11,884 nt of DNA from DATLFA01 sp039934635 (GTDB taxonomy: Bacteria; Actinomycetota; Acidimicrobiia; Acidimicrobiales; WLNW01): the NCBI GenBank assembly GCA_039934635.1, contig JBDTLT010000172.1:1-11884 (forward strand), read 5' to 3'. A model generated the notes under the pieces. The model was not told where the DNA came from. It saw only the letters and a program-made list of their open reading frames with translations, and did not search any database. This document shows positions 5,744 through 11,884 of this stretch, piece by piece. Position numbers and translations under genes: made by a program. Each line of letters starts with the position of its first letter. Positions within the stretch are counted from its first letter, which is position 1.

Positions 5744-6286
5744 GTGCGAGTCGAGGCTGGCCCACGCGTTGGTGTCGCTGTGTTTCTTGTCGGATTGGCA
5801 ATAGGCGTGGCAGCGCTGATTGTCGTGGATGGTGGAGACGGCCACGCCGGGCCAGCGGTCAACACGACACGCCCGCCATCAACAGAGCCGACCGTGACCG
5901 CGCCACCGACCCCGATGGCGCGACTCATCGGCGACCGCACTTCGTACGGATGGTCTCTCCGTTTCGAGAGCTCCGGCATCGAGCAGACCTCGCTTCGCGT
6001 GCCCGGCGGGACGTTGGCCTCAACCCTCTTGTTCGGCGCCGACGGAACCTTAAAGGGTGAGACCGGCTTCAGCGGGAGCTGCGATGTCTTCGTCGCCCCC
6101 TACGACGCCGACGACGACGCTCTAACGATCGGACCGCTCAGCGGCCAACTCAGCTGCCCCGACGCCGGAGCTCTCGAAGTCCGAGCCCGCCTGCGCGCCG
6201 TGGTCCGCTACGAGTTCTTGGACGACACACTGATCCTGCGAGGCGTCGACGGTCAACAACTCCTCGTCTACGCCGGATCTCCCTGA
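5744..6286 (+). CDS. Membrane-anchored META-domain protein
   Basis: The frame is open from 5627, but the part before 5744 is antisense to the IS relic and Cys/Arg-rich. I choose GTG 5744, seven bases after TAGCGT, giving 180 residues. An uncleaved-looking hydrophobic anchor covers residues 9-28 (VGVAVFLVGLAIGVAALIVV), then a Thr/Pro-rich linker to about 58. The rest fits a META/HslJ-like domain: YGWSLR (68-73), STLLFGADGTLKGETG (93-108), DDALTIGPLSGQLSCPD (124-140), and VVRYEFLDDTLIL with GQQLLVY at the end. The usual GCN after GxTG is replaced by GFSGSCDVF, so the first Cys has moved; Cys113 and Cys138 could still pair outside the cell. META domains are found in heat-shock and envelope proteins with poorly defined roles. 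The family call is fairly good; the start is uncertain because the insertion may have replaced the original 5' end. Confidence 0.7.
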   Translation: MRVEAGPRVGVAVFLVGLAIGVAALIVVDGGDGHAGPAVNTTRPPSTEPTVTAPPTPMARLIGDRTSYGWSLRFESSGIEQTSLRVPGGTLASTLLFGADGTLKGETGFSGSCDVFVAPYDADDDALTIGPLSGQLSCPDAGALEVRARLRAVVRYEFLDDTLILRGVDGQQLLVYAGSP

Positions 6287-6306
6287 GTGGTGGACCGCGT
6301 CTAGAT

Positions 6307-6327
6307 GATCGCGACACTCGCGTGATC
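6307..6327. terminator. Hairpin after the META gene
   Basis: GATCGCG (6307-6313) pairs with CGCG-T-GATC (6319-6327) around the loop ACACT, with one bulged T at 6323. It lies 20 bases after the META stop and 47 bases before the RBS of the next gene. There is no T tract. It could terminate the META transcript or serve as an operator of the following gene. Confidence 0.32.
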
Positions 6328-6374
6328 GAACGCCGACGGAGGGTTCGTGCAACGCTGCAGTCGCAGTCTTTTCC

Positions 6375-6380
6375 AGGAGG
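6375..6380 (+). promoter_or_regulatory. Strong ribosome binding site AGGAGG
   Basis: AGGAGG, with a further T, stands ten bases before GTG 6391. It is the best Shine-Dalgarno match in the window and decides the start of the membrane protein gene, since the upstream in-frame GTG at 6322 has none and lies inside a hairpin. Confidence 0.75.
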
Positions 6381-6390
6381 TCTTCCCCAC

Positions 6391-6768
6391 GTGGTCGCAA
6401 CACTCATCACGCTGTGCGTGACTGTACTCACAGGAGTACTCGTGCTCGGATTCTGGTGGGAACCGGCGCTGATCCGCCTCGACCGGCCAACCATCAGCGG
6501 GATCGCGCACACCTCGCTGGCCGGGATGACGGTCGTGGTCTGCATCCTGTTCGCCGTCATCCGAACTCGCGGCGTCGGCCTTGCTGGCGTGGCATTGATT
6601 CTCGCGACCGCAGTGGCCGGGATCTGCACCGTCATCTTCAGCGGTCAGCGAGAGCGCATCGGCGCGGTTGACAAGGCCATGTCAGTTCCTGCGCCGGTCC
6701 TGGTCGTCCACGCACTGAGCGCAGCAGGAACGATCGTCGCTGTCGTCCTTGCGTACCGGGCGGCATGA
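6391..6768 (+). CDS. Four-helix integral membrane protein of unknown function
   Basis: With the GTG start at 6391 the product has 125 residues, nearly all in four hydrophobic segments: about 1-24 (VVATLITLCVTVLTGVLVLG), 39-56 (GIAHTSLAGMTVVVCILF), 62-82 (GVGLAGVALILATAVAGICT) and 101-122 (VPAPVLVVHALSAAGTIVAV). Between helices 3 and 4 is a polar loop, SGQRERIGAVDK. No catalytic or metal-binding residues are evident, and I do not recognise the family. The layout is that of small four-helix bundle proteins that bind quinones, haem or other membrane proteins, but histidine pairs for haem are not obvious. It follows the META gene in the same direction with 104 bases between them and is convergent with the beta-helix gene; no clear terminator lies in the 82-base gap after it. 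Confidence 0.75.
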   Translation: MVATLITLCVTVLTGVLVLGFWWEPALIRLDRPTISGIAHTSLAGMTVVVCILFAVIRTRGVGLAGVALILATAVAGICTVIFSGQRERIGAVDKAMSVPAPVLVVHALSAAGTIVAVVLAYRAA

Positions 6769-6850
6769 GGAATTGCGTGGTCCTACGTTGCTGGAGTCGA
6801 AGGGTTTACGCGGCGTGTGACAGGTCAAGTTCGCTAACGCGCTCATCTCC

Positions 6851-9800
6851 TCACTTGGGGTAAGCGCCCGCGTTGGTCTTGTTCGAAGCCGCCCCGATCG
6901 CGCTGCTGCCGGGTTTGAGGTGGAAGTCACCCGAGGCCGGATCCACGAACTGCGGGTCGGTCGACTTGTTGCCGCTGCCGGACACGGTTGTGATCGAGTT
7001 CTGAATCGTAAAGGTGCCCTTGTCCAGCGTCTGAAACTCGCGGCTGTTGTTCCAGAGAATCGAGTCCTTGACCGTGACCTTGGACAAATTCTCCACCTGG
7101 ATCGCCGCGCCGGCGGGGGCCGCGAAGGGACAGTTGTGTTCGGCGATGGTTACGTGATCCAGTGTCACGACCGACGGCGCGGCGCCGCCATCGACGTATA
7201 CCGCGGTGCCAGAGCGGGCGTCATCGCTCGGGCAGGCGTTGGCGAAGATGAGGTCCTCCCGCATGGTGCCTTTGGCGCCCTCGTCCCAAAACACACCGGA
7301 GCCGTTTGTAGGGGCGTAGTTGCCGGTGATGACGTTGCCGTGCAACTCCGCGGGAGCCGCCGCGATGATGATGCCGCCCCCGTAGCCGTATTTCACGGTG
7401 ACGCCGATCTCGTTGCCGCGGACCACGTTGTCAGCCACTTCGGCGCCACCTTCCGTTGACACATAGATGCCACCGCCGTGATCCGAATGGGCGCGGTTCG
7501 CCTCGACGACATTGCGCAGGATCGTGGCTTGACGACCCGTAACGTTGATCCCCGCGCCTCGGCCCGCCTGGTTGTTGTGGATCACGTTGTCCTCGATGCG
7601 GATGACCGGTTTTGAGCCGTCGTAGGTTTGGCCGTCGGCGTTGATGCCTCCGCCACGCTGCTCGTCTTCGAACTTGGACGTTTGGTTCCCGTAGATCTCG
7701 TTGTGCGATATGAGCACCTCTCCGTTACCGAGGATTTCTACGAAGACGCCTCCGCCGCGCCCGTTGCCGTTTTCGGAGTTGGTGCCAAGGCCCTTGCCTC
7801 CGGTGACGCGAAACCCATCGAGAACAGTTTTGCCGGCCGACTGGAGGTGGAGTTGCACGGCCGGCCCCGCGCCCTTGCCGTCGATCACGGAACGAAATTG
7901 AGAAGCGTTTCTCGTGGTGAAGTCAGGGCTGAAGCCGCCGAGCAGCGTGATCTCGGTCTGGACCAGTGCACTGAGTTCTTTGCCGATGGCCACGTTCTCG
8001 GGATAGGAGCCCCCGGCGACTTGAATCACGTCCTTGGGCGCAGCTGCCGCCAACGCGGCGTTGATCGAACCGAATGGCGCCGCGCCGGTGCCGGTCCCGC
8101 CGCTTCCCGCGCCGGCCCGCACGCAGATGACCGAGGGGGATCCGGCCTTCGCGCCGGTGCACGCGGACTTCTGTCCGTTGTCGTAGCCGTTGGGGCCTTT
8201 GCCGAGGTACTGGAGCGGGCCCGTCCAGCCGTCAGCCTTGGCCGACCCGGAAACGGTCGGCCTTCCCTTGCCGGGACTCGAGGCCGCTGACGCACCTGAA
8301 GGCGCCGCGCCGCCGCCTCCGGAATATGCCCCCAGGTCGGTGCCGGCGGGCCGCGGCCTTCCCGCCGCCGGGTGCACGTACTCGAAGTCCACGGTTGCTT
8401 TGAGGCGGACCGGTACCTCGTGCAGTGCCTCGGCGACACCGGCCGCCTTTGACCCTGATGCAAGGCTGTAGTCGCCGTCGGCCTCGTTGGTGAAGACGGG
8501 GTCCGTGCTCCCTTTGCCAATGACCTTTTCCAGGCCGGTGATCCCGCCTCCGGCAGGAGCCTTGTCGTCGCGCCATTGCTGAATGTCCGGCGATACCCAG
8601 TTGACACCCAACTTGAGGTTGCCCTCGTCGCGCATCCAAGTGAGCTCCGTCGCCGGCGAACCCTGAACGGCCGGCCGCACATCGATGACGTTGTTCCTTG
8701 CGTCGATCGTCTCGCGCGACGATGTCGCGTCGAATAGCGCGGTGCGGTATCGCGCGTTCGCACCTGTCTGATTGGCCCGCACCACGACGGTGTTGTTGTA
8801 GAAGTAGAGCGTGCCTTGGCGCGTGATCTCGGGAACTCCGCTGTCACCGCCATAGTGGATCATGTTGGACGAGCCGACCGGGCCGGCAATCATGATGTTG
8901 CCGTACACGAGAGTGGTGCGATATTCGGGCAGATCCTTCAGCAGTGTCGACGACTCCTGCGCGTCGACCAGATCGAGTGTGCGGCTACCGCCCTCGATGC
9001 GGTTGTAACGCACGACCGTACCGGCCGAGCGGTCCTTCAGCGCCGCGCCACCCGAGCCCTCGCGCAGCGGACCGATGTCGTTGAACTGGAACACCATGCC
9101 GTTTGCTTCGGTATAGATGTTGTGGTGGCGGTCGGCGGCGACCTTCACCGTGCCGTTGCCGTAGATCCTCGAGCGTTCGAGCAGGATGTCGCGCGAGAGC
9201 ACTTCCTCCGAATCGCCGGAAGCGACGAAGAAACCATTGCCGTTACCCTCGAGCACGACGCCGCGCACGATGATGTGCTCGCCGCGCTCGATGAAGATGC
9301 CGGCCGCGTTGTCGGCGTACTTCGAGGCCTTGCCGTTCGACGCCGTGAACGAATTCTCGTTGAACGCGTTGCGGATGTGTAGGCCCTGGATCACGAGATA
9401 CTGAGGCTTGTAGCCCCACTGGTCAGCGGCGCCAAGCGTGACCGTGATCAGTCCGCGTGGCTCGCCATTCCCCGAGAACGGGTACGCCAGCCCTGCCGCG
9501 CCGACGGCGTTTTGTCCATCGATGATGGGCAGCTCACCGCCCGGGCCCGCCACTCCGCAGACGGTGATCGGCTGTTCTTTCGTACCTTGGCCCCGCAGGA
9601 GGAACTTCTCTCGGTACGGCTCGGGCCGATAGTTGATGAGGACCGTATCGCCGGCGGCGAGTGTGTCCCAGGGAACCTTGCCGAGTGAGTCCAATGCTTT
9701 GCCGGGACCAACTTCATACGCTTTACCCGAGCCCTTGTGCTCACACGCGATCGGGTCGAGCGCGGCCTGGGCCGGTGCCGCGCCTTGCGGGCCGCCCAGC

Positions 9801-10090
9801 GCGGACTGTTCGTTGCCATCGTTGCTGCCACCGGATGTCACGGCGTAGACCCCGATCGCGACGATGCCCAACACAATCACGCCAACGATGGCGTAGAGCG
9901 GCGTCTTGCTACGCGGTTTCTGCGGGCCCGACTGAACCGTCATCACAGAGGGCGCGGGTCCGGTTGCAGAACCGGCTACGGAAGCTTTGTGGTCGACCCA
10001 CTTGCCGCTCGTTTCGTCCCATCGAATCCAAGTGCCATCGTCCTGCTGCACCCACCAGACGCCGTCGTGTTGAGTTGGATCAGTGGGCAT
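6851..10090 (-). CDS. Large surface protein: W-rich module, TM anchor, two right-handed beta-helix domains
   Basis: The start at 10090 follows AGGAG on the minus strand (plus 10100-10104) by nine bases and gives 1079 residues. Residues 1-34 form a short W-rich segment (GVWWVQQDDGTWIRWDE), probably cytosolic. Residues 64-86 are a transmembrane helix (PLYAIVGVIVLGIVAIGVYA), and the remainder should lie outside. Residues about 112-590 and 660-1079 each read as right-handed parallel beta-helix, with repeated Asn/Gly-rich rungs such as VIHNNQAGRGAGI and NVITGNYAPTNGSG. Each closes with a related end motif, TDPVFTNEADGDYSLASGS (529-547) and TDPQFVDPASGDFHLKPGSS (1044-1063), followed by a GAY. A Gly/Ala/Ser linker (591-620) separates them. 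Such folds occur in polysaccharide lyases and adhesins. No lyase active site is evident to me, so glycan binding or modification is an inference. It follows the OmpA-domain gene by 77 bases. Confidence 0.88.
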   Translation of the reverse strand: MPTDPTQHDGVWWVQQDDGTWIRWDETSGKWVDHKASVAGSATGPAPSVMTVQSGPQKPRSKTPLYAIVGVIVLGIVAIGVYAVTSGGSNDGNEQSALGGPQGAAPAQAALDPIACEHKGSGKAYEVGPGKALDSLGKVPWDTLAAGDTVLINYRPEPYREKFLLRGQGTKEQPITVCGVAGPGGELPIIDGQNAVGAAGLAYPFSGNGEPRGLITVTLGAADQWGYKPQYLVIQGLHIRNAFNENSFTASNGKASKYADNAAGIFIERGEHIIVRGVVLEGNGNGFFVASGDSEEVLSRDILLERSRIYGNGTVKVAADRHHNIYTEANGMVFQFNDIGPLREGSGGAALKDRSAGTVVRYNRIEGGSRTLDLVDAQESSTLLKDLPEYRTTLVYGNIMIAGPVGSSNMIHYGGDSGVPEITRQGTLYFYNNTVVVRANQTGANARYRTALFDATSSRETIDARNNVIDVRPAVQGSPATELTWMRDEGNLKLGVNWVSPDIQQWRDDKAPAGGGITGLEKVIGKGSTDPVFTNEADGDYSLASGSKAAGVAEALHEVPVRLKATVDFEYVHPAAGRPRPAGTDLGAYSGGGGAAPSGASAASSPGKGRPTVSGSAKADGWTGPLQYLGKGPNGYDNGQKSACTGAKAGSPSVICVRAGAGSGGTGTGAAPFGSINAALAAAAPKDVIQVAGGSYPENVAIGKELSALVQTEITLLGGFSPDFTTRNASQFRSVIDGKGAGPAVQLHLQSAGKTVLDGFRVTGGKGLGTNSENGNGRGGGVFVEILGNGEVLISHNEIYGNQTSKFEDEQRGGGINADGQTYDGSKPVIRIEDNVIHNNQAGRGAGINVTGRQATILRNVVEANRAHSDHGGGIYVSTEGGAEVADNVVRGNEIGVTVKYGYGGGIIIAAAPAELHGNVITGNYAPTNGSGVFWDEGAKGTMREDLIFANACPSDDARSGTAVYVDGGAAPSVVTLDHVTIAEHNCPFAAPAGAAIQVENLSKVTVKDSILWNNSREFQTLDKGTFTIQNSITTVSGSGNKSTDPQFVDPASGDFHLKPGSSAIGAASNKTNAGAYPK
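9827..9901 (-). repeat. Transmembrane-coding repeat, copy 1
   Basis: These 75 bases, encoding the transmembrane helix and following TSGG of the beta-helix protein, match 10936-11010 of the OmpA gene without gaps. I count 64 of 75 identical positions by hand. It is the inner part of a duplicated 5' gene module. Confidence 0.8.
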
Positions 10091-10108
10091 CCGACAAGGC
10101 TCCTGCAG
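10012..10108 (-). repeat. Start-region repeat, copy 1 (RBS, start codon, W-rich segment)
   Basis: This block covers the ribosome binding site, start codon and first 26 codons or so of the beta-helix gene. It aligns to 11139-11236 with nine mismatches and one single-base gap by hand count. The similarity continues upstream of the start codon, so it is not due only to protein-level selection. Confidence 0.85.
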
Positions 10109-10141
10109 TTTGAGTTGTTCGACGGTGTGCGCGCGGAATGA

Positions 10142-10160
10142 ATCGCCCGCCAGAGGCGAT
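10142..10160 (-). terminator. Hairpin between the OmpA and beta-helix genes
   Basis: ATCGCC (10142-10147) and GGCGAT (10155-10160) form a perfect 6-bp stem with a 7-base loop, seven bases after the OmpA gene's stop on the minus strand. No T run follows. It could act as a partial terminator, adjusting the amounts of the two proteins, or as a 3' stabilising hairpin. Confidence 0.4.
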
Positions 10161-10167
10161 CGTTGTC

Positions 10168-11217
10168 CTACAGACGGACGACGATCTCGATGCGACGGTT
10201 CTGGTCACGGCCGGTCTGGTTGGTCTCCTGATAGTTCGGCACGGTCTGGCCGAGGCCGACCGAGCTGACCTTGGCCTTGTCGAGTCCCGCGCTCACGAAG
10301 AACGCGGCGACGGCGGCACTGCGTCGCTCTGACAGTGTCTGGTTCGCGGCGGCGGTGCCGGTCGAGTCGGTGTGGCCTCGGACCTGAAACGACGCGCCGG
10401 GATAGCTTTGCTTGAGCCCGTTGGCGATGTTGGTGAGCGACTCCATGGCCGGCTCGAGCAGGCTGGCGGCACCGGTCGCGAACACGGTGTCGGAACTGAG
10501 CGTGTAGACCACGACCTCGCGGCCGTCAGCGCCCTGGAGATGTTGGCCCGAAACCGACGCACCGGAGGTGATCGGCACGTCACGGGGGTCGTCGGGCGGG
10601 CCGGGCAGGGCGAACAGGGCGCCCGGCACCAAGGTCGCGCCCTGCTCGGGCTCGGTCGCGTAGCCGGAGAGGTCGTCGCAGTACGTCCGCACGACCAGGC
10701 CACCTTTGAAGTCGGCCGTACCGCAAGTCGGCTCGTTCTCGCCGTCCTGGTCGAAGTCGAACAGGCCGGCCTTGCTCCCGGGCGGCCCGGGCGCTGCGGT
10801 GGCAGTCGAGCCGCCGGCGGTCGTTGCGGGGCGTGCGGTGGTCGACCGCGGCACGGTAGACGCGGATGTGTTGCCCGCGGCCGCTTTCGGTGCGCCCGTC
10901 GTCGCGCTGGCGGTCACGTCTTTGTCGCCGCTATTGCCACCGGATGTCATGGCGTAGATCGCGATCGCGACGATCCCCAGCGCGACCACACCGAGGATGG
11001 CGTAGAGCGGCCCTTTACTTTGCGATTTCTGTGGGCCGGGCGGAGCCGGATAGGCGGGCGGGGTCGCCGCAACACCAGCCGTCGCAGAAGGCGCCGACCC
11101 GACCAAAGAACCGTTGGTGTCGAGCCACGCGCCGCGGGTTTCGTCCCATCGAATCCAGGCGCCGTCGTCCTGCTGTACCCACCAGACGCCGTCTTGTTGA
11201 ATTGGATCACTGGGCAT
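10168..11217 (-). CDS. OmpA-family peptidoglycan-associated membrane protein
   Basis: The 349-residue protein starts at 11217, nine bases after AGGAGG on the minus strand (plus 11227-11232). Residues 1-34 are W-rich (GVWWVQQDDGAWIRWDE). Residues 69-90 form a transmembrane helix (PLYAILGVVALGIVAIAIYA), and residues 95-148 are a Thr/Ala/Pro-rich linker. A middle region (150-225) has FDFDQDGENEP, a DxDxDG calcium-loop-like motif, and two Cys (165, 180). The C-terminal OmpA domain (about 236-349) shows GHTDSTG (281-287), NQTLSERRSAAV (292-303) and TGRDQNRRIEI (335-345). These include the Asp and Arg that hold the diaminopimelate of peptidoglycan in OmpA-type domains. It should sit in the cytoplasmic membrane and grip the wall. 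Its N-terminal module is shared with the next gene downstream, and the two are probably co-transcribed. Confidence 0.92.
   Translation of the reverse strand: MPSDPIQQDGVWWVQQDDGAWIRWDETRGAWLDTNGSLVGSAPSATAGVAATPPAYPAPPGPQKSQSKGPLYAILGVVALGIVAIAIYAMTSGGNSGDKDVTASATTGAPKAAAGNTSASTVPRSTTARPATTAGGSTATAAPGPPGSKAGLFDFDQDGENEPTCGTADFKGGLVVRTYCDDLSGYATEPEQGATLVPGALFALPGPPDDPRDVPITSGASVSGQHLQGADGREVVVYTLSSDTVFATGAASLLEPAMESLTNIANGLKQSYPGASFQVRGHTDSTGTAAANQTLSERRSAAVAAFFVSAGLDKAKVSSVGLGQTVPNYQETNQTGRDQNRRIEIVVRL
10936..11010 (-). repeat. Transmembrane-coding repeat, copy 2
   Basis: Partner of 9827-9901, inside the OmpA-family gene, coding for its transmembrane helix. The Pro/Ala-rich linker DNA between this block and the start-region block has diverged and differs in length between the genes. 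Confidence 0.8.
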
Positions 11218-11236
11218 CCGACAAAGCCTCCTGCGG
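11139..11236 (-). repeat. Start-region repeat, copy 2 (RBS, start codon, W-rich segment)
   Basis: Partner of 10012-10108, covering the ribosome binding site, ATG and W-rich codons of the OmpA-family gene. The ribosome binding site is slightly stronger here (AGGAGG against AGGAG). Confidence 0.85.
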
Positions 11237-11385
11237 AACGTGCGGCTCGGGCGTGCCCCGGGGCAAGGACGACGACGGAGGGTAGTCGCTCATCTGGGCA
11301 ACGGCGAGATTCTCTGGTTGCGCTGCTCGACGGGTGTGCAGGCTGTTCGGACTCGCGGCGGCGTGCGATGTGCAAGTCTTCGGTC

Positions 11386-11884
11386 ATGCGTCCTGACGAT
11401 CCCGCCCTCGGTCCGTCGACCATCACGGTCGCGTGCGTGAACTTCGAGGCGGTGCACCGCGACAAAGCGGCGACGCTGCACAAGATCGACTCGCGGATCG
11501 CGGAGGCCGCGTCTCGCGGGAGCGACCTCGTCGTGTTCCCCGAGCTCGCGCTGAACAGCTGGGGTGAATGCCGCGACTGCGCAGCCGCGCACCAGCCCTG
11601 TTCGTGGCACCGCGGCCAGGCCGAGCCGGCGAACGGCCCGTCATGTCGCGCCATCGTCGACATGGCCGCGGCGCACGGAGTGCACGTGGTCTACGGGTTC
11701 GAGGAGACGGGCGACGCCCCCAGCGCTGCCATCCACAACTCGGCGAACATCGTCGCCCCCGGCGGGCTCGTCGGCACGTACCGCAAACTGCACCTCGGCA
11801 TCCCGCTCGAGACCAATCACTTCACGCCCGGCGACGCGCTGCCGGTGTTCCAGACCGACCTCGGACCGATCGGCATCCAGATCT
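11386..11884 (+). CDS. Carbon-nitrogen hydrolase (nitrilase superfamily), 5' part
   Basis: An open frame from ATG 11386 runs off the right edge after 166 residues. VACVNFEAVHRDKAATLHKI is the usual first strand and helix of the superfamily. DLVVFPEL contains the catalytic Glu and GTYRKLHLG the catalytic Lys. FTPGDALPVFQTDLGPIGIQI leads to the point where the catalytic Cys (normally ICYD) should follow, one codon past the window. Such enzymes hydrolyse amides, carbamoyl groups or nitriles in the cytosol. The insert with several Cys and His (ECRDCAAAHQPCSWH, about residues 65-79) is unusual and may be specific to its subgroup. An in-frame ATG at 11368 would add six residues; neither start has a clear ribosome binding site. 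It is divergent from the OmpA gene, with 168 bases between the two starts. The substrate cannot be told. Confidence 0.85.
   Translation, partial: MRPDDPALGPSTITVACVNFEAVHRDKAATLHKIDSRIAEAASRGSDLVVFPELALNSWGECRDCAAAHQPCSWHRGQAEPANGPSCRAIVDMAAAHGVHVVYGFEETGDAPSAAIHNSANIVAPGGLVGTYRKLHLGIPLETNHFTPGDALPVFQTDLGPIGIQI

Noticed and set aside
5243..5845. 200-residue minus-strand frame covering the fragment region
   Set aside because: Only its last third resembles a protein family (the CWAAC peptidase). The upstream part is out of frame with the transposase relic and looks random.
7560..7800. Repetitive-looking stretch that might suggest a CRISPR or DNA repeat array
   Set aside because: The periodicity comes from protein-level beta-helix rungs. 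There are no exact direct repeats with unique spacers.
6920..8290. Plus-strand frames of 179 and 220 residues
   Set aside because: They are antisense to the beta-helix gene, whose periodic rung pattern clearly marks the minus strand as coding.
8026..8853. 275-residue minus-strand frame in a second phase
   Set aside because: It is a shifted-frame shadow of the beta-helix gene, full of Arg/Pro/Ser, without rungs.
11218..11385. Possible promoter elements in the divergent OmpA/nitrilase gap
   Set aside because: TACCCT on the minus strand fits a -10 box loosely, but no -35 box lies at a proper distance, and nothing convincing precedes the nitrilase start.
10947..11663. 238-residue minus-strand frame spanning the OmpA start and the nitrilase gene
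   Set aside because: It runs through two genes in conflicting frames, and both real genes have clear domain motifs.

Overview
The window reads as chromosomal DNA of a high-GC Gram-positive bacterium, most likely an actinomycetote. The signs are the strong G/C bias at third codon positions, GTG starts, 4-base start/stop overlaps, two genes that look leaderless, and W-rich N-terminal modules ahead of a single membrane anchor. No rRNA, tRNA or marker gene allows a closer placement.

Bases 1-3463 hold an efflux operon on the plus strand. In order it has the 3' end of an exported protein built from two copies of a Cys/FPDP module, a MacA/HlyD-like adaptor carrying a peptidoglycan-binding domain, a MacB/LolD-type ATPase and a MacB/FtsX-type permease. 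Each gene overlaps the next by 4 bases (GTGA, GTGA, ATGA), so the four proteins are probably made and used together as an ABC exporter whose adaptor contacts the cell wall.

Bases 3464-5110 are a loose set of single genes: a probably leaderless class I SAM methyltransferase (+), a small two-helix membrane protein (-) and a small ferredoxin-like-fold protein (+).

Bases 5111-5743 contain no intact gene. I read three decayed pieces there: a nucleoside 2-deoxyribosyltransferase-like fragment (+), the N-terminal part of a papain-like cysteine peptidase (-), and the C-terminal end of an IS3-family transposase with an in-frame stop (-), next to a short direct repeat that may mark the insertion sequence end.

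Bases 5744-6768 carry a membrane-anchored META-domain protein, probably leaderless and starting right beside the IS relic, and a four-helix membrane protein with a clear ribosome binding site.

Bases 6851-11217, on the minus strand, are the most striking part. An OmpA-domain protein is followed by a 1079-residue protein with two right-handed beta-helix domains. Both begin with the same module (W-rich segment, linker, transmembrane helix), and the similarity extends at DNA level through the ribosome binding site. This points to duplication of a 5' module onto two different extracellular domains and suggests a paired cell-envelope system. A hairpin lies between the two genes.

From 11386 to the window end, divergent from the OmpA gene, is the N-terminal part of a carbon-nitrogen hydrolase (nitrilase superfamily), cut by the window just before its expected catalytic cysteine.
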